A stretch of 42,833 bases of DNA, from NCBI GenBank assembly GCA_020435415.1, contig JAGQZQ010000017.1:1-42833 (forward strand), in the 5' to 3' direction. The translations under genes and the position numbers were made by a program. The stretch comes from Flavobacteriales bacterium (lineage in GTDB: Bacteria; Bacteroidota; Bacteroidia; JACJYZ01). The notes beneath the pieces were generated by a model, which did not search any database, was not told the DNA's origin, and saw only the letters and a list, made by a program, of their open reading frames with translations. This document shows positions 6,936-15,232 of this stretch, in pieces (positions within the stretch are counted from its first letter, which is position 1; every line of letters begins with the position of its first letter).

Positions 6936-8469
6936 AAAAAGCGAAGAATGTCAACCCCACCTGATTTTCCAGGGTGTCCTCGTTGATCATGGAAATCAGG
7001 ACAATCGTAAAGAAAGACAGATAAAGGGCGGGGTGCGGAATGCGGCCGGATATCCACGGATAGCAGAGGGAGAAGACAAAAACAAGCAGACCAAAGACAC
7101 AAATGCTCACGGCCACCGAAATAAACTGATTGTGGGATCTTGACAATCTCCATTGCGGGGAAAGCGGGGAATCCATGAGGTCATATGCCTCTTTGAATGC
7201 CACATCCACATCACCGGTACCCACACCAAACCAGGGATGACCAGCTATGATATAACCAGCTGTTCTCCATATCTCCAACCTTAACGAAACCGAATGCCCT
7301 CCCGGGTTACCGGTACTGCGGTAGCGATCCAGTTCCCAACATATTTGTTCAACACGCGCCGTGATCATATCCGCCTCCATGTATCGGGCATTGGCTATCC
7401 CATTCTCAATGGCCCTGATCTCATCATCGGAAAGGGCCATAAGTCCATCCCTGTCTTTTTTCAATCCCTTTGAGGTTAAGAATCGGATAAGGGTGTTAGA
7501 CAACCGGTTGCCTTTCTTGTCACTACCGTCTATCCCAATGCCCGATCTTTCTTCCCATGCTTCCTTGAGTTCTTCCCATGCCACGTGGCGATATACAAGG
7601 TAGCCGGACTCGGTTGTCGGATCATGCGGCTGATGAACATATCGGTTTCCGTAAGGGGTGAGGACCTCCATCTTAAGGGGAATGCGGCTCTTGATGCGCA
7701 GATTGTAATTACGAACAATATTGGCAATCAGAAGTGCAGGTATAACCGGGAGCAAATAAAGCAGAAAAAGGTATATCCGACGCCCAGCCAGTGTGCGGTT
7801 ATTCTGAACATGCAACAAAAGCATCAACCAACCCACCACACCGGCGATCACAATACCTGTCATGGCTTTCAATAAAAAGAGGAACCATAAGAAATATGCC
7901 ATCAGTATCATGTACACCCAACGCCTGGAAGCGCGATCCCTGATGTGCATCCAGGCCAGAAAGAACACAGCAAGACACACCATCAGACTGAACCGGATAT
8001 GAGAAATGAATATGGAAATGTCTCTGTTATCCACCACGGAGATCGGGGTGAGGTTCGCTTTTACCACAACACTTACCAGTGTGGCTGTAAAGACGGCAGC
8101 CACAAACATGCGGAGTATTCGAATGAATTCCGTTTCGGTTAAAGGATCGGTGGTAGCGATGATAAGGGGCAGGATCAGCAACGGAAGTTTGATACGGAGA
8201 TCTTCCCAGGCATAAGGGAAATCCTGCGTATGAATCAATCCGATAACATAAGCGACATACACGGAAACCATGATCAGCGCCAGCGGATCACCGAAGAAGC
8301 GACCCTTGATGTGACGCCAGTTCCCAGCCACCATCCAGTTGGCCAGAAGAATAATTTGTGACAGACTAATCAGGAAAAGGGAAAACGGCAGTCCGACCGC
8401 AAGCAAGACCAAACCAAAGAAATGAACGTTCCGGTGAGAAAGATACCCGCTCGGGGATTTTTCATTCAT
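6859..8469 (-). CDS. O-antigen ligase family membrane protein (WaaL/Wzy-like)
   Basis: A 536-aa polytopic inner-membrane protein with about ten to twelve hydrophobic segments. A large periplasmic loop (roughly residues 245-400) precedes a Wzy_C-type region: IIAGHPWFGVGTGDV, then SRSHNQFISVAVSICVFGLLVF, where the His-Asn-Gln is typical of O-antigen ligases. It would either join O-antigen to lipid A core or polymerise a surface glycan; these cannot be told apart here. It is the last gene of a long minus-strand series, starting 33 nt after the ctpA-like gene, and it converges with the two glycosyltransferases, which supports a role in surface glycans. It is slightly longer than typical WaaL. Confidence 0.85.
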   Translation of the reverse strand: MNEKSPSGYLSHRNVHFFGLVLLAVGLPFSLFLISLSQIILLANWMVAGNWRHIKGRFFGDPLALIMVSVYVAYVIGLIHTQDFPYAWEDLRIKLPLLILPLIIATTDPLTETEFIRILRMFVAAVFTATLVSVVVKANLTPISVVDNRDISIFISHIRFSLMVCLAVFFLAWMHIRDRASRRWVYMILMAYFLWFLFLLKAMTGIVIAGVVGWLMLLLHVQNNRTLAGRRIYLFLLYLLPVIPALLIANIVRNYNLRIKSRIPLKMEVLTPYGNRYVHQPHDPTTESGYLVYRHVAWEELKEAWEERSGIGIDGSDKKGNRLSNTLIRFLTSKGLKKDRDGLMALSDDEIRAIENGIANARYMEADMITARVEQICWELDRYRSTGNPGGHSVSLRLEIWRTAGYIIAGHPWFGVGTGDVDVAFKEAYDLMDSPLSPQWRLSRSHNQFISVAVSICVFGLLVFVFSLCYPWISGRIPHPALYLSFFTIVLISMINEDTLENQVGLTFFAFFNSLLLFGRGDRRASKSSGTLPASV

Positions 8470-8502
8470 GCGGCTGAGGTGCTGAAGTATTGACCGGAAC
8501 GG

Positions 8503-10191
8503 CTAGTTTTTCGGTTCAACGGTATTCTCGGCGGAAGCTACGGTAAGCAACGCTTTGTATTGCACCTGATCTTTCAATACTTCCTGGGCTTTCAATACCT
8601 CTTTATCCATGGTCAGACTTTTCTTGATCTTGCCCTTCTGATACCCGAAACGGTTTGACAGTTCCAATTCCAGAAGTTCTACGATCTGTTCCTTGTATGT
8701 TTTGAGGTCGGTGGTCTTGTCGTGCATCATCTTTTCCTTGAGCGCGAGATACTCACTCTCGAAGGAATCAAAGTACTTTTCCTGCTCAGCTGCCTCTTTC
8801 AGGTCATCAAGAAGACTTTCACTTTGGGTGGTATAATCATAATCCTTACCCTTCAGATAAGCAATGAACTCTTCATACGCCGCATCATCAATATCGTAGT
8901 TTGTATTATTTGCGACTTCAGGATGTTCGATGATGTAATCCGTGATAAAGTTAAAGATGTGCAGCTTCCCGTAGAGGCTTGCCGCGATCTTGCTAATCGG
9001 TTCTGGCGTCATCTGGATATCAGGGAGCACGCCACCTCCGTCTTTCACGGTTCTTCCATTGGCAGTCATAAAATCGGTCATCAGGGAATCCGGAACCTTG
9101 CCCACACTTCCATCTTCATTTCTGTTGGAGTAATCCAGTGCCTGGATGCATCTGCCACTGGGGATATAATATTTGGCGGTGGTTACTTTCAACTGGGTAT
9201 TGTAGGTAAGCGGGCGGGTTGTTTGTACCAGTCCTTTTCCAAAAGTGCGTTGACCGATGACCACCCCACGATCCAGGTCCTGCAAGGTACCGCTGACAAT
9301 CTCTGATGCGGATGCGGAGCCTCTGCTCACCAGAACTGCAACCGGTATTTCAGTATCTACCGGAAGATTCAGGGCACGGTATTCCTTTTCCCATTCTTTC
9401 ACCTTGCCTTTTGTACTGACCACAAGCTGGCCTTTATCCACAAAAATGTTTACGATGTCTATGGCCTCATTCAGAAGACCACCCGGGTTTCCTCGAAGAT
9501 CAAATACGATGGAAGTAGCGTTCTGATCCTTCAGTGCCAGCAGTGCATCTTTCACTTCACCAGCAGCATTTCTGGTAAAGCCGTTGAGTTTGATGTATCC
9601 GACTTCGTTATCCAGCATTCCGTAGTATGGAACACTGTTAATCTTGATCTCTTCACGCACCAGTTGAATGTCCAGAAGCTTCTTTTCTCCCGGGCGTTCG
9701 ATGCGAATGTTCACCGTGGTACCGGGTTCACCTTTTAGCACTTTACTTACGTCCTGCGTATCCTTTCCTTTGGCAGGTTTGCCATCGATATCCACAATTT
9801 TATCACCTGCCTTCAGGCCCGCTTTGTGTGCGGGAAATGTTTCATAAGGTTCTGCAATGACGACATAATCGCCGTCTTTTCGTATCACTGCCCCGATACC
9901 CCCGTACTGTCCGGTCGTCATAAAACGATAATCCTCCATTTCGGACTCAGGAATAAAATTCGTGTACGGATCGAGGGATTCCAGCATTGAGTCGATGGCC
10001 TTCTTAATCAGATCACCCGGATTGGCTTCATCGACGTAATAGATATTCAGTTCTTTGAAAAGCGTTACGAAGATTTCAAGGTTCTTGGAAACCTCGAAAT
10101 AGTTTTCTGAAAAGCCGAGGGACAGGAATGAGGCACTTCCTATACCCAGGACGGCAACCAGAACGATCAGTTTTCTTTTTATGTTTTTCAT
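8503..10191 (-). CDS. S41 family C-terminal processing peptidase
   Basis: This 562-aa protease has an N-terminal signal or anchor (residues 7-27), a helical region with the SLDPYTNFI motif (72-80), a PDZ domain (about 95-180) and the S41 catalytic core. The core shows FDLRGNPGGLL (230-240), the nucleophile Ser in RGSASASEI (290-298) and the general-base Lys in TFGKGLVQT (Lys319). A C-terminal helical extension of ~150 residues follows. CtpA/Prc-type enzymes trim or degrade periplasmic proteins from the C-terminus. It lies 18 nt after rnpA and 33 nt before waaL, so it is probably co-transcribed with both; the rnpA-S41 pairing is familiar in Flavobacteriia. Confidence 0.93.
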   Translation of the reverse strand: MKNIKRKLIVLVAVLGIGSASFLSLGFSENYFEVSKNLEIFVTLFKELNIYYVDEANPGDLIKKAIDSMLESLDPYTNFIPESEMEDYRFMTTGQYGGIGAVIRKDGDYVVIAEPYETFPAHKAGLKAGDKIVDIDGKPAKGKDTQDVSKVLKGEPGTTVNIRIERPGEKKLLDIQLVREEIKINSVPYYGMLDNEVGYIKLNGFTRNAAGEVKDALLALKDQNATSIVFDLRGNPGGLLNEAIDIVNIFVDKGQLVVSTKGKVKEWEKEYRALNLPVDTEIPVAVLVSRGSASASEIVSGTLQDLDRGVVIGQRTFGKGLVQTTRPLTYNTQLKVTTAKYYIPSGRCIQALDYSNRNEDGSVGKVPDSLMTDFMTANGRTVKDGGGVLPDIQMTPEPISKIAASLYGKLHIFNFITDYIIEHPEVANNTNYDIDDAAYEEFIAYLKGKDYDYTTQSESLLDDLKEAAEQEKYFDSFESEYLALKEKMMHDKTTDLKTYKEQIVELLELELSNRFGYQKGKIKKSLTMDKEVLKAQEVLKDQVQYKALLTVASAENTVEPKN

Positions 10192-10209
10192 GCCTTTGCG
10201 CTATGTCTT

Positions 10210-10596
10210 CTATGGAGATATCTCTTTATTCAAACGAAGCAATAATTCCTTTAGTTTGTCTTCGATAACCTGATATGATACGATCTGCGTATCTGTAAAG
10301 ATAATCATCAGGTTTACGCTTTGTCCAGTCTCTGAAGCGGAAAGTTTCAACAGTCCTTTGTTTCTTCTGAAGGCTTCCCGGATACGTCGCTTGAGAACAT
10401 TGCGATCCACGGCTCTCTTAAAGTGACGTTTCGGAACAGACACCGCCATTTGTACGAAGGCCAATTGCTTTTGTTCCAATGGCTTCCATAAGATTCTCAA
10501 TGGTTTGCCATGGATGGTCCTGCCGGAATCGAAAAGTTCGGCAATGCTTTTTCTGCTTTTAAGCCTTTGCTTCTTATTTAATGACGCCGTTTTCAA
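10210..10596 (-). CDS. rnpA: Ribonuclease P protein component
   Basis: A basic 128-aa protein that binds the RNase P RNA and helps mature tRNA 5' ends. The family signature appears as FKRAVDRNVLKRRIREAFR (about residues 59-77), preceded by VSVPKRHFKRA. Length is normal. The start chosen is TTG at 10596 because no ATG or GTG occurs in frame between it and upstream sequence unlike the family, and the next ATG would remove the core. It lies 78 nt after hemD. Unlike many bacteria, no rpmH gene precedes it here. Confidence 0.94.
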   Translation of the reverse strand: MKTASLNKKQRLKSRKSIAELFDSGRTIHGKPLRILWKPLEQKQLAFVQMAVSVPKRHFKRAVDRNVLKRRIREAFRRNKGLLKLSASETGQSVNLMIIFTDTQIVSYQVIEDKLKELLLRLNKEISP

Positions 10597-10674
10597 TGAC
10601 CTGTTGCATCCCGGTTTCTGTAATGAAACGGAAATGTACCACAGAACGACTGAATGCCCAAGTAATCCTATGGA

Positions 10675-11418
10675 TTATTTGCGGCTCTTCTTAAGAAACT
10701 GTTCAATGGCCATGGACATGGAAGGAGCCTGTGGGGAAGGGGCTTCCACATCCAGTCTTAGTTTGGCTTCACGAACCGCCTTGGCAGTAGTGGGACCAAA
10801 GGCAGCGATCTTGGTTGTGTTTTGTTTGAACTTCGGAAAGTTCTGCAGAAGGGATTTCAAACCTGACGGACTGAAGAACACAAGCATATCATAGTTCAGC
10901 GAGGACAGGTCAGAAAGATCACTGCATACGGTTCTGTAAATGATCGCCTTGCTGTATTTGATCCCTGCCTCATCCAGCATCTCCGGAATTTCTTGCTTAT
11001 GGATATCGGAGCATGGAAGAAGGAACTTCTCATCCTTATGCTTTTTGATGATCTCCATCAAATCTTTGAACGTCTGACTTCCATAGAATATCTTACGTTT
11101 TCTATATACCACATACTTCTGCAGATAAAAAGCCGTGGATTCGGATATGCAAAAATACTTCATGGTATCCGGGATCGGTGTCCTCAGATCCTTGGCGATG
11201 CGAAAGAAATGATCGACCGCATTACGGCTGGTGAAGATGACCGCCGTATGGTCAAGCATATTGATTCTTTCTTTCCGGAATTCTTTGGCATCGACTGCTT
11301 CGACGTGAATGAAGGGTCGGAAATCCACTTCAACTTTACAACGTTTGGCCAGTTCATGGTAAGGAGACTTATCCCCTTCCGGTTTCGGCTGTGAAATCAA
11401 AATTCTGTTGACACTCAT
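10675..11418 (-). CDS. hemD: Uroporphyrinogen-III synthase
   Basis: This 247-aa cytosolic enzyme closes and isomerises hydroxymethylbilane to uroporphyrinogen III for haem and related tetrapyrroles. The family has low sequence conservation. The two-lobe pattern is visible: RILISQPKPEGDKSPYHELA at the start, AVIFTSRNAVDHFF (about residues 59-72), LLPCSDIHKQEI, a VFFSPSGLKSLLQNF segment and AAFGPTTAKAVREA (about 205-218). In Bacteroidota hemD is commonly followed or preceded by DUF4271, as here, with 44 nt between them. The start is the ATG at 11418. Other haem genes are not in this window. Confidence 0.88.
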   Translation of the reverse strand: MSVNRILISQPKPEGDKSPYHELAKRCKVEVDFRPFIHVEAVDAKEFRKERINMLDHTAVIFTSRNAVDHFFRIAKDLRTPIPDTMKYFCISESTAFYLQKYVVYRKRKIFYGSQTFKDLMEIIKKHKDEKFLLPCSDIHKQEIPEMLDEAGIKYSKAIIYRTVCSDLSDLSSLNYDMLVFFSPSGLKSLLQNFPKFKQNTTKIAAFGPTTAKAVREAKLRLDVEAPSPQAPSMSMAIEQFLKKSRK

Positions 11419-11462
11419 ACCTTATCTTTGATGGACGCGAATTCAGCCCGGGGCGTCATTTA

Positions 11463-12287
11463 TCAATTAGAACTGACGAACAGTTTTAATATAACGACCA
11501 AAGGCAAAATTTCAAGCGTGCAAAGATAAAGAATCATATGCAATCTGGAAAATCCTGCTGCCGTACCCACCACTTGATAACCCCTGATCAAGCGAAAAGC
11601 AAATAGCAGTGTGGCGACCAACAATCCTATGTATATCAGCAATTTGTCTATCCCTGCCGGCATATACACCAGCAATACCAACAGAGGTAATAAAAAAATG
11701 CCTAACCACTTAAGCCAGAGGAACGAATTAAACAGGTAATCAGAGGCCACCTTATTCAATTCAAAAACAAATCCGCTGGCCTTGACCACAGCTGCTTTGA
11801 CCAGGTACAATGCGGATATGATAAGAAGCAGTTCACCGAAGCCCATCAATCCGGTGCTTCTTCCGGGATATCCGGCGTGAACCACATTCATAGCGCGATC
11901 AATAAACAAGGTCAGGCTAAGTATGAAAAGGACATTTAAGAAAACCGCGGCCCTTTTCATCAACAGGTTCTCATCCAGCATGGTCTGGTTAGACGGTTTA
12001 TTGGCGATAAACGACTTAACCAGAAACTGAATGCCTCTGAAATGAAAAATACGTATCCATGCCACGATGGTGAACATGATCAGAAGTAACGGAAATATCC
12101 AGTCTTCCCGGTTATGGAGAATCGGCTGGGGCTCCCTATTGTCTGCAGGCAACAAATGACTCCCATAAGCCTTGCGCATCTCAGGAGACAAAACATGGTT
12201 ACTTTCCGGTTGGTTTTCGGCTTGCATACCCAGAAATGCCGCACCACCGAACCATTCATAAATAACCGAATCTTTGGTATCCTGCAC
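11463..12287 (-). CDS. DUF4271 domain membrane protein
   Basis: A 274-aa inner-membrane protein of unknown function, recognised as DUF4271 from its hydrophobic layout and its place beside hemD, a pairing seen across Bacteroidota. After a ~70-residue polar N-terminus come about seven hydrophobic segments, among them WIFPLLLIMFTIVAWIRIF, FLNVLFILSLTLFI and the C-terminal ILPLVVILKLFVS. The start used is GTG at 12287, 10 nt after the stop of the DUF5777 gene, with an AGGAAAA stretch just upstream that could pair with the ribosome. Met21 (12227) is an alternative. Function cannot be assigned; the context suggests only co-transcription with hemD. Confidence 0.8.
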   Translation of the reverse strand: MQDTKDSVIYEWFGGAAFLGMQAENQPESNHVLSPEMRKAYGSHLLPADNREPQPILHNREDWIFPLLLIMFTIVAWIRIFHFRGIQFLVKSFIANKPSNQTMLDENLLMKRAAVFLNVLFILSLTLFIDRAMNVVHAGYPGRSTGLMGFGELLLIISALYLVKAAVVKASGFVFELNKVASDYLFNSFLWLKWLGIFLLPLLVLLVYMPAGIDKLLIYIGLLVATLLFAFRLIRGYQVVGTAAGFSRLHMILYLCTLEILPLVVILKLFVSSN

Positions 12288-12299
12288 TTTTCCTGTAAA

Positions 12300-13232
12300 T
12301 CAATATACCTGGAATACCCGGGAAATCGTGAAGCCGAGTTTTATGCCTCCCTTTGCCCAGCTATCCGGCGAACTTACCAAAAAATCATTCTCAATGATAC
12401 CTCCGGTATTGGAAAAATTCACGTGAAACACATGGCCTCCGGTTTCAATCTCATAGCCTATCGCCAGGGGTTGATAAAAAGGATATACACTATTGCCTTG
12501 TCTGAATTGCGAAAACACCTGATGGTATTCGGCAACCACGGCGGATCGCTTGGATATTTTTAACCGGAACGCGGCACCAAGCGACCACATGTCATTTTCA
12601 TCCTGACCGCCATTATCAGGATGATCCCAGGCACGAACAAAGTTCCTGTGTATAAATGAAGGGAGTACTTCAGCGGAAAATGACGGGTTAAACTTTCTGG
12701 CGATGATCAACTGATGTACATAAGACAAGCGATGTGCAAAAACCTTCCAGATGGCCTGGGGATCAGCGGATGGGTTCAATGCAGCAGTAGACAACAGCAC
12801 AACGCTTACCGGCATACCCTTCCCTTCCATCTGTTGCAGCCAACTCCACTTTAGAAAACCATCGATGTGTTCATTCATCTTGCTTCGCCCAACCCCCACC
12901 ATCAACCGGTCATTGATGCCCAACTCAAGTGCCAGGCGAATATTGCTTGCATTGTCCAGACCGTACAACGTGTGAATACCACCTCCGCTGGCACCACCTA
13001 TATTGCCAAAACGGTGGGTAATGCGAAAATCCAGTACGCCTTTGTCAAGGCATTCCACCGAATGCGCACTGATGACCCTGGTGGTTTTAAAGGTAGCGGT
13101 AACCGGCGTCTTTAGATCTCCATCCTCCTCATCCATCATGTTTAACAGGTCATCCTGTGCATAGGTATCCATACCGAACATGCACAGCAAGGCACCTGCC
13201 AGCAGCAAGGCCCTCCTATTATTTTTTCTCAT
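12300..13232 (-). CDS. DUF5777 family beta-barrel protein
   Basis: A 310-aa predicted outer-membrane beta-barrel. It has a Sec signal peptide ending near TYAQ (residues ~1-25), a short acidic linker, then alternating amphipathic strands such as LDFRITHRFGNIGG, RLALELGINDRLMVGVGRS and MWSLGAAFRLKISKRSAVVAEYHQVF, and a terminal strand ending in Tyr. DUF5777 barrels in Bacteroidota tend to sit with YceI and haem-motif proteins, exactly as here. Its ATG overlaps the end of yceI by 14 nt, so translation is probably coupled. The substrate or partner is unknown; a link to an exported redox or lipid-carrier system is inference from the neighbours. Confidence 0.83.
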   Translation of the reverse strand: MRKNNRRALLLAGALLCMFGMDTYAQDDLLNMMDEEDGDLKTPVTATFKTTRVISAHSVECLDKGVLDFRITHRFGNIGGASGGGIHTLYGLDNASNIRLALELGINDRLMVGVGRSKMNEHIDGFLKWSWLQQMEGKGMPVSVVLLSTAALNPSADPQAIWKVFAHRLSYVHQLIIARKFNPSFSAEVLPSFIHRNFVRAWDHPDNGGQDENDMWSLGAAFRLKISKRSAVVAEYHQVFSQFRQGNSVYPFYQPLAIGYEIETGGHVFHVNFSNTGGIIENDFLVSSPDSWAKGGIKLGFTISRVFQVY

Positions 13233-13770
13233 AAGGAATATAATCTATGTCCACTTTCACCAGAACCTCTTCTGCGATATTCTGTACCACAAGGTTGGGG
13301 ATCTTGATATTATAATCTTCCAAACGAACAGTAAATTCAGCATGAAGCACCAGATTTTTTCCCTTGACAGTGAGCGTTCCCTTCAATGTCACCTCCTTTT
13401 CCACACCATGGATCTTCATAGTGCCGATAGCCGATACCTGGGAAGTTCCATCTTTTGAATAATCGATCTGTTCCTGGATCTTTCCGGCAAATGTTGCATA
13501 GGGAAACTTCTCACTCTCCATGTAATTTTCGTTGAAGTGTTCCTGCATCAGTTTCTTTTCAAATGTAAATCCCTTGACAGGAACCTTTACGGCTATATCA
13601 TTGTTTACACTGTTGATGCGACTACTTGCCGTTTTATTTTCCGCCTCTATATTCTCAAGAGGAGCCTCTGAAAAGAATGTGATTTTACTTTCCCTGAAAA
13701 TATAAAGTTGAGCCATGGTCGTCTGAAAGACAAGCAGAAGGGCTACCGCTATTAAAAGTTTTTGTTTCAT
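13219..13770 (-). CDS. YceI family periplasmic protein
   Basis: A 183-aa exported lipocalin-like protein. The signal peptide is MKQKLLIAVALLLVFQTTMAQ. The mature part begins YIFRESKITFFSEAPLENIEA and contains the YceI features PVKGFTFEKKLMQEHFNENYMES, KFPYATFAG and the GTMKIHGVEKEVTLKGTL strand. YceI proteins bind long polyisoprenoids or amphiphiles in the periplasm. The frame is open up to 13815, but the 15 extra residues precede a clear signal peptide, so the ATG at 13770 is preferred. The gene sits between a haem-motif lipoprotein and a DUF5777 barrel in a tight series. Confidence 0.9.
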   Translation of the reverse strand: MKQKLLIAVALLLVFQTTMAQLYIFRESKITFFSEAPLENIEAENKTASSRINSVNNDIAVKVPVKGFTFEKKLMQEHFNENYMESEKFPYATFAGKIQEQIDYSKDGTSQVSAIGTMKIHGVEKEVTLKGTLTVKGKNLVLHAEFTVRLEDYNIKIPNLVVQNIAEEVLVKVDIDYIPYEKK

Positions 13771-13811
13771 TACCTGAGGATTGATATTTGAAATTGGGAG
13801 GCCGGAATTGT

Positions 13812-14159
13812 TCAATTATTTGGTGCGCCTTTATTTACCCAGCAGGTCAATATCTGAAGATCAATATCATTAAGTGTTCCTGAAGGTGGCATTTCCTTTG
13901 TTATAAGAACCTTTTGCCTGAAGGTTCCCTGATCCACTTTGGATTTCACTACACTGTATTTGGTGAAATCACCATATTGGAAACTTCCCTGATGGCATCC
14001 GGAGACCGCGCAATTAGATTGAATAATCGGTTTGACATTTGCGTTATACCCGCTACTCAGGGTATCACACACTTCAATCTGCGGCACCTCTTCCCTGTCA
14101 CTGGTACAGGACACAAATAAACCGGCAAACAGGAAAATGAACAGTGTACTTCGCATCAT
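13812..14159 (-). CDS. Small lipoprotein with a CX4CH haem-like motif
   Basis: A ~115-aa lipoprotein: MMRSTLFIFLFAGLFVSC ends in a lipobox-like Cys, followed by a polar spacer. The mature part has VKPIIQSNCAVSGCH, a CX4CH motif that could bind covalent haem in an unusual spacing, then MPPSGTLNDIDLQILTCWVNKGAPNN, which is the way class I cytochrome-like domains in Bacteroidota end, with a Met-Pro-Pro near the sixth haem ligand. The frame is open from 14174 (MTNLQ); the start at 14159 gives the cleaner signal. It probably works with the adjacent YceI and DUF5777 proteins. Haem binding is inferred, not shown. Confidence 0.7.
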   Translation of the reverse strand: MMRSTLFIFLFAGLFVSCTSDREEVPQIEVCDTLSSGYNANVKPIIQSNCAVSGCHQGSFQYGDFTKYSVVKSKVDQGTFRQKVLITKEMPPSGTLNDIDLQILTCWVNKGAPNN

Positions 14160-14200
14160 CTGGAGATTGGTCATTTGATCTACACAAAAATCCGACCAAA

Positions 14201-15061
14201 TTACAGGAACATCAGTTTCTGCACATAATGCTTATCTCCCATCATAACATGGATGAAGTATAGTCCGTCGCCGATCAGTAGCTCACTCCTGTTGAAAGTT
14301 CTTGAGAAAGCCCCTGCCGGAAGGGTCTCGTTGAGCAGGCTGCTTACCTTTTTACCGGTCATGTCATAAATAAGAATCTGCACATTATCACCGGAAAGAA
14401 CATCGAAGGACACATTCATCAATTCCGTGACCGGTTGCGGATGCAATGCAAGGTTTACCTCTTTCCCTGATAAAGGATTCTCCACTCCGGTTGTGCTTTC
14501 CTGCAACACAAGTACAGAATTATAGATATGATCACCGGAGGATGTATTACTGGAATTTGTACAGTTAAATGCGGCGTAAATACTTACGATGCCCGCTCCG
14601 TTTGAAGGTGCGGTCCAATCAAAGGTCCATGTTCTGGAACCCGACCCGGCCGTTCCCGCACTTTTGTGAGTGATATAGCTTTTTGAGTTGAATGTTACAA
14701 TTTGAGTTTCCGAGGTATTTGTAGGCACCAGGGTCCCAACCATATCACCATTGAGATCGAAGGATGAAGCCTGGAAACCATACTTTGTAAGCCCGGCCTC
14801 GGTTGCCGTGCAGGTAATGGTATAAGTGGCTCCGGGCACGTATTTATTATCCGACGGGCCATCCTATGTTATCCAGCCGGTGACCGGGGTAGCACTGCTT
14901 CCGGTGTGGCATTCGGTGCAGGTATTGCCACCATTATCAGAAGGATTACCCGTATGACCGCCTGGTGCGCCGGTTGAACGTGTCCAGGCAGGATTCAGTA
15001 ATGCGTCAAAAACGATTAATGTACACATCAGGGAGATGCTTAACAAAGCAAACTTTTTCAT
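14201..15061 (-). pseudogene. Anchor-V domain T9SS-secreted protein interrupted by an in-frame TAG
   Basis: Two open pieces, 14867-15061 and 14201-14863, lie in the same frame and are separated only by one amber codon at 14864-14866. The first has a signal peptide (MKKFALLSISLMCTLIVFDALL) and the choice-of-anchor-V start APGGHTGNPSDNGGNTCTECH with a CXXCH motif. The second continues DGPSDNKYVPGATYTITCTAT, the expected next part of that domain, and ends in a type A T9SS sorting domain (LALHPQPVTELMNVSF ... GLYFIHVMMGDKHYVQKLMFL). So an intact ancestor of ~286 aa is cut after residue 65. This may be a nonsense mutation, a sequencing error, or readthrough. It heads the minus-strand series. Confidence 0.8.
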
Positions 15062-15195
15062 AGTGTTGGTTTTTTGTTGCTTAACATACGATGCAGAAAG
15101 GATTTGGAGGGAAAGTCAAACTTAATAGGGACAAATTACAAATTCTTCTAATTTTGTCCTATTCTCATCCCTTCAAATTTAACAGAGACCACATG

Positions 15196-15203
15196 TACAT
15201 TTG
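15196..15203 (+). promoter_or_regulatory. -7 box before the acyl-CoA dehydrogenase
   Basis: TACATTTG matches TAnnTTTG and lies 29 nt before the ATG at 15233, in the 171-bp gap between divergent genes. A TTTG at about 15153 is too far to serve as its -33 element. Confidence 0.45.
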
Positions 15204-15232
15204 CATGTCGTAAATTAAATTATTCGCTGACC

